A DNA stretch of 64,000 nucleotides from Aerococcus christensenii (GCF_001543105.1 NZ_CP014159.1:186001-250000), one strand, 5' to 3'. Counted from the first letter of the stretch, positions 41,232-50,470 are shown. Numbers and translations are program-made. Notes: generated by a model from the letters alone, not told the origin.

Positions 41232-42256
41232 TGAGCCTTCACCTCATACTCTAAAATATCCTCAGGATGAAGATACAAGGTGACTTGATCTCCTAACTTG
41301 AAGTTAAAGTTTCCATCCTTCTTATTAATTAATTTCAGAGTGGTTCCCATGACTTCAACCTTAACCGTACTAAAGGTACCTTGATAACTCTCATCTACCA
41401 CCAATGCCTTAAATTCTACCTTCTCTCCTCTTCCTTCCAAAGAGAAAAAGCCAATTTTCTCAGGACGAATATAGTGGACCTTTTCTAAATCGAAAGGCTT
41501 CTCGCAATGATCCGCTATATAAGCCATCAAATCGCCTTCTAAACGGTTGGAATCTCCAATGAAGGTGCAGACAAACTCCGTTGCCGAGCGATCATAAATC
41601 TCTTCTGGCGTTCCTACCTGTTCAATGTAGCCCTTGTTAAAAACCGCAATATGATCGGATAATTCCAAAGCCTCTTCTTGATCATGCGTCACATAAATTG
41701 CTGTCATGCCAGCTTCCCGTTGAATGACTTTCAATTCTTGACGTAACCGCTTTCTTAATTTGGCATCCAAATTCGACAAAGGCTCATCAAAAAGTACCAC
41801 ATCTGGTTGTTTCGCTAAAGCACGCGCAATAGCTACCCTTTGTTGTTGTCCCCCAGATAAAGCCGCCACATTTCGAGCCAATTGATCCGCATTTAAATCC
41901 ACCAATTTTGCTAAATTTTCTACTCTTTGACGAATCTCATCCTTAGGCAAACGATCCACATTCAGCCCATAAGCAATATTATCAAAGACTGTCATCGTAG
42001 GAAACAAAGCATAAGATTGAAAGACCATTCCAAGATTCCGTTTTTCTACAGGCACTTGCAGCAAGTCTTTCTCATTCAATTGAACACTTCCTCGACTCGG
42101 TGTCAAAAAACCCGCAATCGCTCGCAAAGTCGTTGTCTTCCCACAACCTGAAGGTCCCAAGAAAGTAAAAAATTCCCCTTTTTGAACAGAAATATTCACT
42201 TGATCAATTGCTACAAAATCACTATATTTAATTTGTAAATCTTTTATTTCTAACAT
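41228..42256 (-). CDS. ABC transporter ATP-binding protein
   Basis: A 342-residue ATPase: Walker A GPSGCGKTT (34-42), Q-loop FQSYALFP, signature LSGGQQQR (132-139), Walker B VVLFDEP and the switch His in VTHDQEEAL. The C-terminal 100 residues form a TOBE-like regulatory domain (YIRPEKIGFF). It belongs to the CUT1/FbpC-like group and energises the fused permease encoded next to it. Confidence 0.92.
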   Translation of the reverse strand: MLEIKDLQIKYSDFVAIDQVNISVQKGEFFTFLGPSGCGKTTTLRAIAGFLTPSRGSVQLNEKDLLQVPVEKRNLGMVFQSYALFPTMTVFDNIAYGLNVDRLPKDEIRQRVENLAKLVDLNADQLARNVAALSGGQQQRVAIARALAKQPDVVLFDEPLSNLDAKLRKRLRQELKVIQREAGMTAIYVTHDQEEALELSDHIAVFNKGYIEQVGTPEEIYDRSATEFVCTFIGDSNRLEGDLMAYIADHCEKPFDLEKVHYIRPEKIGFFSLEGRGEKVEFKALVVDESYQGTFSTVKVEVMGTTLKLINKKDGNFNFKLGDQVTLYLHPEDILEYEVKAQ

Positions 42257-42393
42257 GGTTACTCCTTATCAAGGTCTGAACTTTTATAAGTCTTCACCAG
42301 ACGCTTTTACTCATTTTTGGAATATGCTTCATAAATTCCTAATTAATTATAACAAAACTTTCGCCAATATTTGATCTCACAAAAAATTTTTCT

Positions 42394-42428
42394 AAAAAAA
42401 AAGAGGAAGAAACGCTTCCTTCCTCTTT
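42394..42428 (-). terminator. Hairpin terminator between binding protein and ATPase genes
   Basis: A 10-bp perfect stem AAAGAGGAAG / CTTCCTCTTT with a 9-base loop, followed by about seven T on the minus strand. Some read-through is expected; it would make the binding protein more abundant than the permease and ATPase. Confidence 0.9.
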
Positions 42429-42446
42429 CGTTCGTTTTAAACGCTA

Positions 42447-43523
42447 CTAAGATAAGATTTCTAATTCAATTTTTTCTACCCAGCTATCAATATGGTCATT
42501 AACAAATTTCCAATCCACTTTCATTGGCGTGGTCTTTGACATGATCTCACGAAGACGATCATCTGCCCCTTCTTGTGCCTTTGGAAGAACTGGCCAGGTT
42601 CCGAATTTCTTCGCCCATTCTTTCTGAACTTCCGCACTTCCGAACCAATCAATGAAGGCTTTGGCTTTCTTATAGTCGTGATCTTTGCCCTTCTTAACAA
42701 GTCCAATTTGTTCAGAAACTGAGAAAACTCCTTGTTCTGGATTAATTGGTTCAGATTTAAAGTTGAATTTCTTCTCGGATTTAGGAACAGCAGAAGAGAA
42801 GAAATACATAATTGGAACCTTACCTTCTGCAAATAATTGAACATAGTCTTCTCCCTTAGAAGGCATATAGCCATGTTCATAGAATTTGTGAAGTTGCTTC
42901 CAACCTGCTTCAGAGATTCCGTTTTCGCTCTTATCGTCACGATAGTTGAAGAGAATACTCATCGCTGCTTTTTGGTCGGTCCCTCCGCTGATTGCTTTAG
43001 ATAAACGATATTTCTTAGCATATTTCTCGTTATTGATAAGTTCATCCCAACTCTTCGGTGCATCTTCCGCCTTCACGAATTTAGGATTATACATCAAGTA
43101 GATTCTTTGTTCTACTAATGGTGAGAAGTAACCTTCTCCCTTTTGATAATCTTTAGGGACATCCTTACTCCAAGCAGGCTCATATTTTTCTAATAAATCT
43201 TGAGCTTTCAACTTGTTAAAGTAGCCCTCATCCATCCCATAGGTCACATCCGCTTGAGGAGCGTTCTTTTCAGCTAATAACCGATTATAAACTTCCCCAC
43301 CAGGAGCAGCCACAAATTTCAATTTAAAGCCTTTCTTCTCTGCCTGTTCTTTCAACCAAGTGTCTCTTCCATCATTCAAGGAATTGGAGTAGACAACTAA
43401 TTCAGAATCATCCTTTTTGGCTTCTTCTTTCGGTTTGCTTTCGCTTGATCCACATCCAGCAAGACCCAAAGTCAAAGCCCCAACAAGAGTTATAACTTTC
43501 ATCGCTTGGCCATTAAATTTCAT
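42447..43523 (-). CDS. ABC transporter substrate-binding lipoprotein
   Basis: A 358-residue extracellular binding protein anchored by a lipobox LAGC (Cys24) after a short hydrophobic signal. The mature part begins ELVVYSNSLND, the beta-strand opening of family 1 binding proteins (AfuA/FbpA/PhnS/ThiB cluster). A paired-Tyr iron site typical of FbpA is not evident, so iron, phosphonate or another solute remain open. AAGGAGG precedes the ATG, with an extended -10 promoter upstream. Confidence 0.88.
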   Translation of the reverse strand: MKFNGQAMKVITLVGALTLGLAGCGSSESKPKEEAKKDDSELVVYSNSLNDGRDTWLKEQAEKKGFKLKFVAAPGGEVYNRLLAEKNAPQADVTYGMDEGYFNKLKAQDLLEKYEPAWSKDVPKDYQKGEGYFSPLVEQRIYLMYNPKFVKAEDAPKSWDELINNEKYAKKYRLSKAISGGTDQKAAMSILFNYRDDKSENGISEAGWKQLHKFYEHGYMPSKGEDYVQLFAEGKVPIMYFFSSAVPKSEKKFNFKSEPINPEQGVFSVSEQIGLVKKGKDHDYKKAKAFIDWFGSAEVQKEWAKKFGTWPVLPKAQEGADDRLREIMSKTTPMKVDWKFVNDHIDSWVEKIELEILS

Positions 43524-43569
43524 TATTTTCCTCCTTAGAACAAAAAAATGGTAGCGTGTTTACGTCATC

Positions 43570-43598
43570 ATCATACCAAGAAAAAGCCCTGAAGTTAA
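43570..43598 (-). promoter_or_regulatory. Promoter of the ABC importer operon
   Basis: TTAACT (43593-43598), a 17-bp spacer and TATGAT (43570-43575) preceded by TTGG, an extended -10. It lies about 45 bases before the binding-protein ATG. Confidence 0.6.
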
Positions 43599-43693
43599 TA
43601 GTTTGTGCACCTAATTTCCTATTTTTTGAAAAAATTTAAAGACTTTCCCTTAATCTTTAAACACTTCCTCCCTATTCCTCAATTTATGCAAAC

Positions 43694-43716
43694 AAAAAAG
43701 CGGTAATCACACCGCT
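43694..43716 (-). terminator. Terminator after tRNA-Arg
   Basis: Stem AGCGGT / ACCGCT (43699-43704 / 43711-43716) followed by TTTTT on the minus strand. Confidence 0.8.
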
Positions 43717-43758
43717 TATACGTTTCTCAAAAATTCTCCAAAAGGATCTCATCATAAA

Positions 43759-43830
43759 CGCGCCTAGAGGGAATCGAACCCCCATCGCAAGAACCGGAAT
43801 CTTGCGTGATATCCATTACACTATAGGCGC
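43759..43830 (-). tRNA. tRNA-Arg(CCG)
   Basis: Acceptor GCGCCTA pairs with TAGGCGC. The anticodon loop TTCCGGT gives CCG, reading CGG. The T loop is GTTCGATT. A single-gene transcript with its own terminator; the other Arg tRNA in this window has anticodon ACG. Confidence 0.95.
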
Positions 43831-43914
43831 TAAAGACAATACAAATATTATAGCATCTTTTTTGCTAAATGTTAAGTCTTTTGCCACTTTTTTATCTCTT
43901 CATAAAAAAGCTCA

Positions 43915-43976
43915 CAAAAAAAGCGCCACCGATGCGGACAGCATCTCGAAAGAAACTGTCCATCCTCAGTAGCGCT
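43915..43976 (-). terminator. Terminator after the surface-protein locus
   Basis: A long imperfect stem: AGCGC outer arm, ACTGAGGAT / GCATCGGTG middle, and GGACAG / CTGTCC inner (43936-43941 / 43956-43961), followed by TTTTTTT on the minus strand. Confidence 0.85.
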
Positions 43977-44002
43977 ATTGGCTTAAAAACTTCTAGTCAC
44001 AA

Positions 44003-44794
44003 TTACTTCTTATTCCGTTTGAAGGGATTGAAGATTACACTCAGGCCTTCTACTAATAGGCATACACCCAAGGAAATCATCTCCGCTTCTGCTCCTGTCT
44101 TCGGAAGGGACTTCGGCTTCCCTGCTTGAGACTCTTGAGCAGGTGATACAACTTCCATCGTATTATTCGAATCCTCTTTGCCTCCCTCTTTATGCGGTAC
44201 ACTTGAAGGAATCTCCTTGTCCGGTTCTTTCTCGATATCCGTCGAAGGATGAGGGATCTGTGGTTTTGGCGTGAGGTCACCGAGCGTGATGGCGTGTCCC
44301 ATCTTCCCTAAGCCCGCTAAGGCATCTCCTGTACTCCATCCCGACTTGTGAGTGTTTCTCTTCTTAGCAGCCTCCAGGGCGGCGTCATAAGCTTGCTTCT
44401 TGTCGGCAGTGGCCTCCTGGTATTTTATATGTGCTGTAACTGTACTCTTCTTTTGAACCGCCGTGTCTAATTCGCCCATCTTGGTGTTGAGGGCGGTGTA
44501 CTTCTCTTGGATAGCTGCTGCTTGCGTATTCGGATGGTTATTAATCTCCTCTATCCCTGCCTCTTTCTGCTTGTTGTTGAGATACGCTAAAGATCCAATC
44601 GCTTTTCTGGCCACTTCTTTCACCGGATTGGGGTTGGTGGCGTAGAAATAGTTGCTAAATTCAGAATCAAGACTTTCAGATTCTTGTTGGCCATCAGAAA
44701 ATAAATATTTGGTCGTTTGATCATCTACGTGTTTAAGATATACCTTTACTGCCTCTTTTGCTGCATTTCCAAGTGATTTTTCTTTGACCATCAT
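44003..44794 (-). pseudogene. C-terminal LPXTG fragment of the surface protein
   Basis: 263 codons. A FIVAR-like module (NTKMGELDTAVQ and KYQEATADKKQAYDAALEAA) is followed by a Pro/Ser/Glu-rich linker and the sortase signal LPKTG, a hydrophobic segment and KRNKK. An AGGAG lies close to its ATG, so it might be translated on its own, but without a signal peptide it could not be exported. Confidence 0.8.
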
Positions 44795-45441
44795 TCTCCT
44801 GTAATGGGCTGATCAGGCACAATGGTAGCAATTCCTGTAATTGAATCCGCTTTTTGGTGATAAGATTTTCCATTCATGTATAGGGTCACATAAGTTTGAT
44901 TAGTCTTAGAAGCTTGCACTAGAATAGGAGCAATTTTACCTGTCTTCTCTTCGATACTTTTTTGAATAATTATTGGTGCTTTAGGCTTAATTTGAACACG
45001 AGGGATGTATGGCATTCGATAGGTCTTTCCATTTTTAAATTTTATTTGAAACACTAATCGAAACTTACCAATGCAATCATCCGTCAATAAAAAATCGAAA
45101 TCTCCTTCAAAAACACTAGCCTCCGTCGCTCCCTCTCCTGTAATTCCTGCTACGTTGTAAGTAATAGTATCGCTAAATCTAAGCCCAGTTCCAAACTTAC
45201 TATTACTTTCATTAAAAATAAGTTCCTTATTCCCTATCAATAGTGCCTGGCATCCCCATATAAAAAATGTTTTGGAATAAAAAGAAAGTCTTGCTAATCC
45301 TGTTGCCGCCAATTGTCATAGGATAAAAAATTCCATTGTCGTGCAGTCCTATTTTTTTATCCAATGAAAACTCTCCAACATATTCCCGATCGTTATAAAT
45401 ATCCTCGTGCGTTTTAAATATCAATCCATCTACACTTTTGC

Positions 45442-46005
45442 CTACCGGGTCCCGATCCTGCCCGATAGTCCGCACTTGACCCATGGCGGGGTGGAAGACT
45501 TCTTCACTTGGTTAAGAAGTGCCCGCAAGTCTTGCGTCTCCTTCTCAACTTGCGCAAGGTCTTCTGGATGAGCACCGATGACTCTTTTAGCTCTATTGAG
45601 AGCTTCTTCTAGCGCTTGATAAGAAAGGTGGTCCTTAGCGAGCGTCCGTAGCTTTTTCTCGCCTTCATCAATCAAGGCACGAAGAAGGTCTACTGCCACC
45701 GAATGCTTATCGTCCGCTTCTCTTGTTGTTTTCTTCTTGGCAAGGTCTTTTTGAGGCTGCTGGGTATCAGCGGCTTGCACGCCTTGGGGAATGACCTTGT
45801 CTTCTTTCTTCTGAATCGGCTTCTCCTTCTCCATGCCAGCCGACCGGTCCTTGACTTGGACAGGAACGGCGGGAGCATGGCTTAGGCTCTCGGTTGCTTG
45901 AACTGTGGGAGTCAAGAACAAGACTGACCCGATCACTACGCTAGCGACGCCGACCGTGAACTTCCGAATCCCATAACGCGGCTGGCTCTCGTTAGATGGT
46001 TTCAT
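45442..46005 (-). pseudogene. N-terminal fragment of the surface protein
   Basis: 187 codons: a YSIRK-like signal peptide (RYGIRKFTVGVASVVIGSVL, cleavage probably after VQA at about residue 37), a Lys/Glu-rich stretch, and a helical module (LRALIDEGEKKLRTLAKDHL). It then leaves the frame, ending in an out-of-frame tail. The YSIRK-type signal directs secretion to the septum in streptococci and staphylococci. Confidence 0.8.
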
Positions 46006-46095
46006 GTGATTTCCTCTTTTCTTTTTGCTTTTATTTTTTATAAGTTAGCGCAAGAACGCCCATTCTTAAGGCATGTTATCGCTATCAGAATTGTT

Positions 46096-46117
46096 AAAAA
46101 AAAAAAAAAAAAAAAAA
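46096..46117. repeat. Homopolymer of 22 A (T on the coding strand)
   Basis: Uninterrupted A22 on the plus strand, about 90 bases upstream of the surface-protein start. Tracts this long slip during replication and are classical phase-variation sites when near a promoter. Confidence 0.95.
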
Positions 46118-46370
46118 TAAATTTTAAGCTCTCGCCCTCTCTGCCTTCCTTAGGGCCGCTTGTTTGGAGACTGGCTTTTTGCTTTTTGAAGAGCCAGTAC
46201 AGACATTTTCTTATCTTTTACAGAACATTTGGTTGTCTTCCATCCTTGAATTGCCTGTGCCTTCAATAGAAGAGTGGGGATTTTGAGAATCACTTATTTT
46301 TCCTGAGTAAATAAGATTCCCTTCTGTTTCAACATTTTTGTCTAATCCAAAAACTGGGATCAGTAGTATC
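46118..46370. other. Intergenic stretch without a recognisable gene
   Basis: Between the homopolymer and the fruA terminator I find no open frame with a ribosome site, no tRNA and no strong hairpin. Short frames on the minus strand (LALQKAKSQSPNK) are Lys-rich and could be a remnant, but nothing firm supports this. Confidence 0.4.
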
Positions 46371-46422
46371 AAAAAAATCCCCCTCAAGTAGATTTACTTT
46401 TTGAGTGTCTACTTGAGAGGGA
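46371..46422 (-). terminator. Terminator after fruA
   Basis: A 15-bp stem with one mismatch (46378-46392 / 46408-46422), followed by TTTTTTT on the minus strand. Confidence 0.95.
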
Positions 46423-46437
46423 TTTTTTTGTTTTTCT

Positions 46438-48384
46438 TTAGTCTTGGGTACGTTTACGCATAATATTCAAGAGGATCGCTCCGACTAAGCCCCCAATAAC
46501 CCAAGAAGCAATATACATGACAGGGTTGGAAACTCCATTCGCAATCACTGCGAAGAGACCACCGTGTGGAACATAAGATACGCAACCAAAGAACATACTC
46601 AAGGCACCTGCTAGACCAGATCCCACAGCAAGGGAGGGGATCACATGAAGAGGGTCTTTGGCGGCGAAAGGAATAGCGCCTTCTGTTACAAAGGCTGCCC
46701 CCATCACGTAGTTCACATAGGCAGAACTCTTTTCTTCTTCGGACCAGAGACTGCCTTGTAAGCTAGCCGCTATGGCAATTGCTAGAGGGGGAACCATCCC
46801 ACCGACCATGACAGCAGCCATGACATTAGAGCCTGCCCCATTGGCTGCTGTTACAAGGGCGGTAGCTGTGACGTAAGCCGCCTTGTTAATAGGCCCCCCC
46901 ATGTCGATACTCATCATGGCCGCTACCACAAAGCCGAGGAAGATCGTCATAGTGCTTGGAATACTGTTGATCAAGCCGACTAAGCCATTCATGATCGCTC
47001 CCATTGGGCCATTCACGACGAAGAGCATTAAGATCCCCATTATCAAGACGCCCAAAACCGGGAAGAGGAAGATAGACTTGATTCCGTTCAAGGATTTTGG
47101 CATCCAAGCAAAAGCTTTATTTAAGAAGTAGACAATTCCTCCTGCTAAGAACCCTGCCACTAAGGCACCTAAGAAGCCTGAAGAAACGGAATGTTCGAAG
47201 ATTCCTTTGCCTGAAAAAGCTGAAAATTTGGTAGGATCTGCGAATACCCCACCCATAAAACCAATCACTAACCCGATGCGGTCCGCCATGGAATGCCCGA
47301 TAAATCCGGCTAATGCAGGAAGCATCATGGCAAAAGACAGACCCCCGATTGTATTAAGCGCTTGAGCGATTGGATGATAATCTGGAGCAGCGGGATTGGC
47401 AGAAGTCAATCCCCAGAAGAAGGAGAGCGCAATAAGAATTCCCCCAGCTACAACGAACGGTAACATATGGGAGACTCCGTCCATTAAGTGCTTGTATACT
47501 TGACGCCCCAAGCTTTCTGATCCAGCTTTTTCTTCTTCACCTTGAGCCACAGAAGCGGCATGATAGAGAGGAAGTTCTTCGTGAAGGGCTTGTTTTACCA
47601 ATTGATCTGCCTTATTGACCCCATCAGCAACAGGGACACTGAGTAAAGGTTTGCCATCGAAACGTGCCATAGCGACTTGTTTATCCGCTGCAACAATGAC
47701 AGCCGTTGCGCGTTCAATGTCTTCCTTGGTTAAGCGATTTTCAATGCCTGATTGCCCATTGGTTTCTACTTTAATGGCTACATGAACGGCATGGGCTGCT
47801 TGTTTGAGTCTTTCTTCTGCCATATAAGTGTGGGCTATTCCTGTTGGGCAAGCGGTCACAGCGACCAAATAGGTCTCTGAATGGTTAGGGTGAGTCGCTT
47901 CTTCTTGAGCAGGAGCTTCTTCTTTTTCTTCTTCATCATAAGAAGAGATAATGGCTAAAACTTCTTCAGGCGTTGAAGCCTCTAATAAGGCTTGCTTTAC
48001 CCCTTCTTGAAGTAAGACCTTGGATAACTGTGCAAGAGCCTTCAAGTGTTCTCCATCTGCGCCCTCTGGAGCTGCAATCATAAAAATTAATTTGGCGGGT
48101 TGTCCATCGAACGATTGCCAATCAATCCCTCTTATACTTTTCCCAAAAATAATAGCAGCCTGTTGGATGGAAGCATCTTGTGCGTGAGGAATAGCAATCT
48201 CATCGCCTACCCCTGTACTGGATTGGGCTTCACGGGCTAACAACCGTTCCACATAAGTAGAGGCCTTGGATACTCCTCCTGCATTTTCAAAGCGCTGAGC
48301 TAAGTGTTCTAACGCTTCATCGCGTGAACTAGCAGTTATGGCTAAGTCCATCGCTTCTAAATTAAATAATTCAGATAATTTCAT
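46438..48384 (-). CDS. fruA: Fructose PTS transporter EIIABC
   Basis: Imports fructose and phosphorylates it to fructose 1-phosphate. The 648-residue fusion has an EIIA domain with the phospho-His67 in IPHAQ, an EIIB domain with phospho-Cys179 in VTACPTGIAHTYMA, and a membrane EIIC from about residue 310 (MLPFVVAGGILIALSFFWG, GFMGG, AAFVTEGAIPFAAKDP). Last gene of fruR-fruK-fruA, 12 bases after fruK, followed by a strong terminator. Confidence 0.97.
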   Translation of the reverse strand: MKLSELFNLEAMDLAITASSRDEALEHLAQRFENAGGVSKASTYVERLLAREAQSSTGVGDEIAIPHAQDASIQQAAIIFGKSIRGIDWQSFDGQPAKLIFMIAAPEGADGEHLKALAQLSKVLLQEGVKQALLEASTPEEVLAIISSYDEEEKEEAPAQEEATHPNHSETYLVAVTACPTGIAHTYMAEERLKQAAHAVHVAIKVETNGQSGIENRLTKEDIERATAVIVAADKQVAMARFDGKPLLSVPVADGVNKADQLVKQALHEELPLYHAASVAQGEEEKAGSESLGRQVYKHLMDGVSHMLPFVVAGGILIALSFFWGLTSANPAAPDYHPIAQALNTIGGLSFAMMLPALAGFIGHSMADRIGLVIGFMGGVFADPTKFSAFSGKGIFEHSVSSGFLGALVAGFLAGGIVYFLNKAFAWMPKSLNGIKSIFLFPVLGVLIMGILMLFVVNGPMGAIMNGLVGLINSIPSTMTIFLGFVVAAMMSIDMGGPINKAAYVTATALVTAANGAGSNVMAAVMVGGMVPPLAIAIAASLQGSLWSEEEKSSAYVNYVMGAAFVTEGAIPFAAKDPLHVIPSLAVGSGLAGALSMFFGCVSYVPHGGLFAVIANGVSNPVMYIASWVIGGLVGAILLNIMRKRTQD

Positions 48385-48396
48385 TCTCGTGCTCCT

Positions 48397-49314
48397 TTAA
48401 ATTTTCTTTACTTTAATAGCGGTTTTTAAGTGATCGATCAATTCTTTTTCTGCGATGCCTACTGAAAAAGCTGTGGCACTTCCACAGGCTGCTCCCATTT
48501 GTAAAGCTTCTGAAAAATCATGCGTGCGCGTGTATTGACTGATGAAACCTGCCAACATCGAATCCCCTGCGCCCACAGAATTGAGGACTTTGCCTTCTGG
48601 AACATTGGCTGAGTAAACTTGGCCCGTCTGTGTTAGTAAGATACTGCCTTCTCCTCCCATTGAAACGAGGACGTTCTTGGCCCCTAATTTTTGCAATTCT
48701 TTGGCATAGTGAAGTAAGTCTTCTTGACTTTGGATCTCCACTTCAAATAATTCGCTCAGTTCTTCTCGGTTGGGTTTGATAATAAATGGACCATAAGGTA
48801 AGCACGCTTTGAGTAAATCTTTATTGGAATCTAAGACGAAATAACATGTCTTCTTTTGGCAAAGTTTAGCAATAGCGATATAAGACTGGGCATCTAAACC
48901 AGGTGCAGCGTTTCCTGCTAGGAAGACGACATCCTTTTCTTGAAGGGTCCCTTCTAAATAGGTCATCAAGTCTTTAAACTTCGCTTCAGAGACTGCTGGC
49001 CCTTTGGCATTGATTTCTGTCTCTTGTTCTCCTTTTAATTTGACATTTATACGGGTTATTTGGTCTAAGGCGATAAAGTGATTGGCGATGCCTTCCTCAT
49101 TCATCTTGTCAATAATATATTGGCCAGAGAACCCTCCTACAAATCCTGTAGCAATATTCTCTAAGCCTAGGCGGTTAAACACCAGAGATGCATTAATTCC
49201 TTTTCCACCTACCACATAGTGATCTGCTTTCGAGCGGTTTAAGTTTCCTAAATGGAAATCTTCTACTTGAATCACTAAGTCAATAGCCGGATTAAATGTA
49301 ATCGTATAGATCAT
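48397..49314 (-). CDS. fruK: 1-phosphofructokinase
   Basis: FruK phosphorylates fructose 1-phosphate to fructose 1,6-bisphosphate. The 305-residue PfkB-family kinase has TFNPAIDLVIQ, GGKGINASLVFNRLG and the catalytic VGAGDSMLAGF. GGAGG lies 7 bases before the ATG. Its start overlaps the fruR stop (ATGA). The product fructose 1,6-bisphosphate is also the effector of CggR in this window. Confidence 0.97.
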   Translation of the reverse strand: MIYTITFNPAIDLVIQVEDFHLGNLNRSKADHYVVGGKGINASLVFNRLGLENIATGFVGGFSGQYIIDKMNEEGIANHFIALDQITRINVKLKGEQETEINAKGPAVSEAKFKDLMTYLEGTLQEKDVVFLAGNAAPGLDAQSYIAIAKLCQKKTCYFVLDSNKDLLKACLPYGPFIIKPNREELSELFEVEIQSQEDLLHYAKELQKLGAKNVLVSMGGEGSILLTQTGQVYSANVPEGKVLNSVGAGDSMLAGFISQYTRTHDFSEALQMGAACGSATAFSVGIAEKELIDHLKTAIKVKKI

Positions 49315-50051
49315 ACACTAACCTCCATTATTTGCATGATTTTTTCATATTTTTTATTCGACTTATCGGTCATCAAAGGAACTTCTTTTAATTCAGCCAC
49401 TTGATAAAAATTAGCGGTATCAAATTTTGAGGAGTCAGCTAGGAAGTAAGCCTGCTTACTTTGTTGAATAGCAGCTTTCTTGAGTTTGCCTTCTTCTATA
49501 TCCGGCGTTGTAAAACCTGCTTTGAGATCAATCCCATTAATTCCCAAAAAGGCTTTATCAAAGTGTAAACTTAACATCTGTTCATATGAAGAAGCACCAA
49601 TTGCAGTTCCTGTACTCTGTTTGATGAATCCACCAATAAACAAAGTTTTTATATTGGCTTGGTAGAGCGCACTTGCTATTTCAATTCCATTCGTTACGAC
49701 TAAGAGTTTTTTGTTATTCAACCACGGGATCATCTCAAAAGTCGTCGTTCCTGAATCAAGATAGATGACATCGCCCTCTTCTACCAACTGACCTGCTTTT
49801 TTCCCAATCAATTGTTTTTCTAAAACATGGACATGACGTTTTTCTGGTAAACTGGCTTCATGCGTTTGTTGTTTTACCTTCTTAGCACCTCCATGCACAC
49901 GAATCAATACACCTTTTTCCTCAAGCGCTGCAAAATCTCTTCGAATTGTAGATTCAGACACATTCAATTGTTCTGATATCTCTTGCAATTGAATAATAGA
50001 CATTTTATCTAAAGCTTGTCGAATAAATCGATGTCTTTCTTCAGTAAGCAA
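49311..50051 (-). CDS. fruR: DeoR-family repressor of the fructose operon
   Basis: The 246-residue protein has a DeoR helix-turn-helix (LQEISEQLNVSESTIRRDFAAL) and a sugar-phosphate sensor domain with YLDSGTTTFEMIPWL and LADSSKFD. Its position at the head of fruK-fruA indicates control by fructose 1-phosphate. I choose TTG 50051 (LLTEERH, as DeoR proteins usually begin), with GGGAG 8 bases upstream. The GTG at 50060 overlaps that site. Confidence 0.92.
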   Translation of the reverse strand: MLTEERHRFIRQALDKMSIIQLQEISEQLNVSESTIRRDFAALEEKGVLIRVHGGAKKVKQQTHEASLPEKRHVHVLEKQLIGKKAGQLVEEGDVIYLDSGTTTFEMIPWLNNKKLLVVTNGIEIASALYQANIKTLFIGGFIKQSTGTAIGASSYEQMLSLHFDKAFLGINGIDLKAGFTTPDIEEGKLKKAAIQQSKQAYFLADSSKFDTANFYQVAELKEVPLMTDKSNKKYEKIMQIMEVSV

Positions 50052-50220
50052 TCCTATCACTCCCTTCTCTAGCTAAAACCTCTTGCACACCACTGTTATT
50101 ATAACCAACCTCTTTTCAAAAAACAATCATTTTTGATCAGTTTCTTCCAAATTCTTTCAAATAGTATCGGAATTTTGATAACTTTTGCTTATTTATATCT
50201 AACTTTTTGAAGCACAACCT

Positions 50221-50281
50221 AATATTTCTTTTTTTGAAGAACAGGACCACTCAATATTTCTTCCTTTTTTGAAAAACAGAA
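50221..50281 (-). promoter_or_regulatory. Direct repeats upstream of fruR, probable operators
   Basis: Two copies of AATATTTCTT(N)TTTTTTGAA(N)AACAG begin at 50221 and 50253, about 32 bp (three helical turns) apart. They lie about 170-230 bases before fruR, in the 327-base gap between fruR and the tRNA array. The rest of that gap holds the tRNA-array terminator at 50287-50323 and nothing else I recognise. Confidence 0.5.
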
Positions 50282-50286
50282 TAACT

Positions 50287-50323
50287 AAAAAGGAGAGGAC
50301 AATCTATAAAAGATCTCCTCTCC
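50287..50323 (-). terminator. Terminator of the rRNA-tRNA operon
   Basis: Outer stem GGAGAGGA / TCCTCTCC (50292-50299 / 50316-50323), inner ATCT / AGAT, followed by TTTTTAG on the minus strand. It lies 65 bases after the last tRNA. Confidence 0.9.
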
Positions 50324-50387
50324 TACACCGAATGCGATGATTTTGAAAAATAGGAAAAAAATAGCCCTCGAAAGGTTTATTTCTTTA

Positions 50388-50459
50388 TGACCCGTACGGG
50401 ATTTGAACCCGTGTTACCGCCGTGAAAGGGCGGTGTCTTAACCGCTTGACCAACGGGCC
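50388..50459 (-). tRNA. tRNA-Glu(UUC), copy nearest the terminator
   Basis: Anticodon loop CTTTCAC gives TTC; acceptor GGCCCGT / ACGGGTC. Same sequence as the copy at 50755-50826. Last gene of the array. Confidence 0.95.
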
Positions 50460-50470
50460 AACTTATGAAA

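Larger units (their letters stand above)
44003..46005 (-). pseudogene. LPXTG surface protein with YSIRK-like signal, broken by frameshifts
   Basis: Four overlapping frames make one cell-wall protein of about 660 residues. In order: a YGIRKFTVGVASVVIGSVLF signal and a charged helical region (46005-45442); EEVFHPAMGQVRTIGQDRDP and a globular part (about 45500-45227); more globular sequence (to 44791); and a FIVAR-like helical region, a Pro/Glu-rich wall-spanning part and LPKTG with a hydrophobic tail (44794-44003). Continuity needs -1, +1 and -1 shifts near 45510, 45230 and 44800. Three compensating changes suggest decay or poor base calls. A binding or adhesin role is inferred from architecture only. 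Confidence 0.82.
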
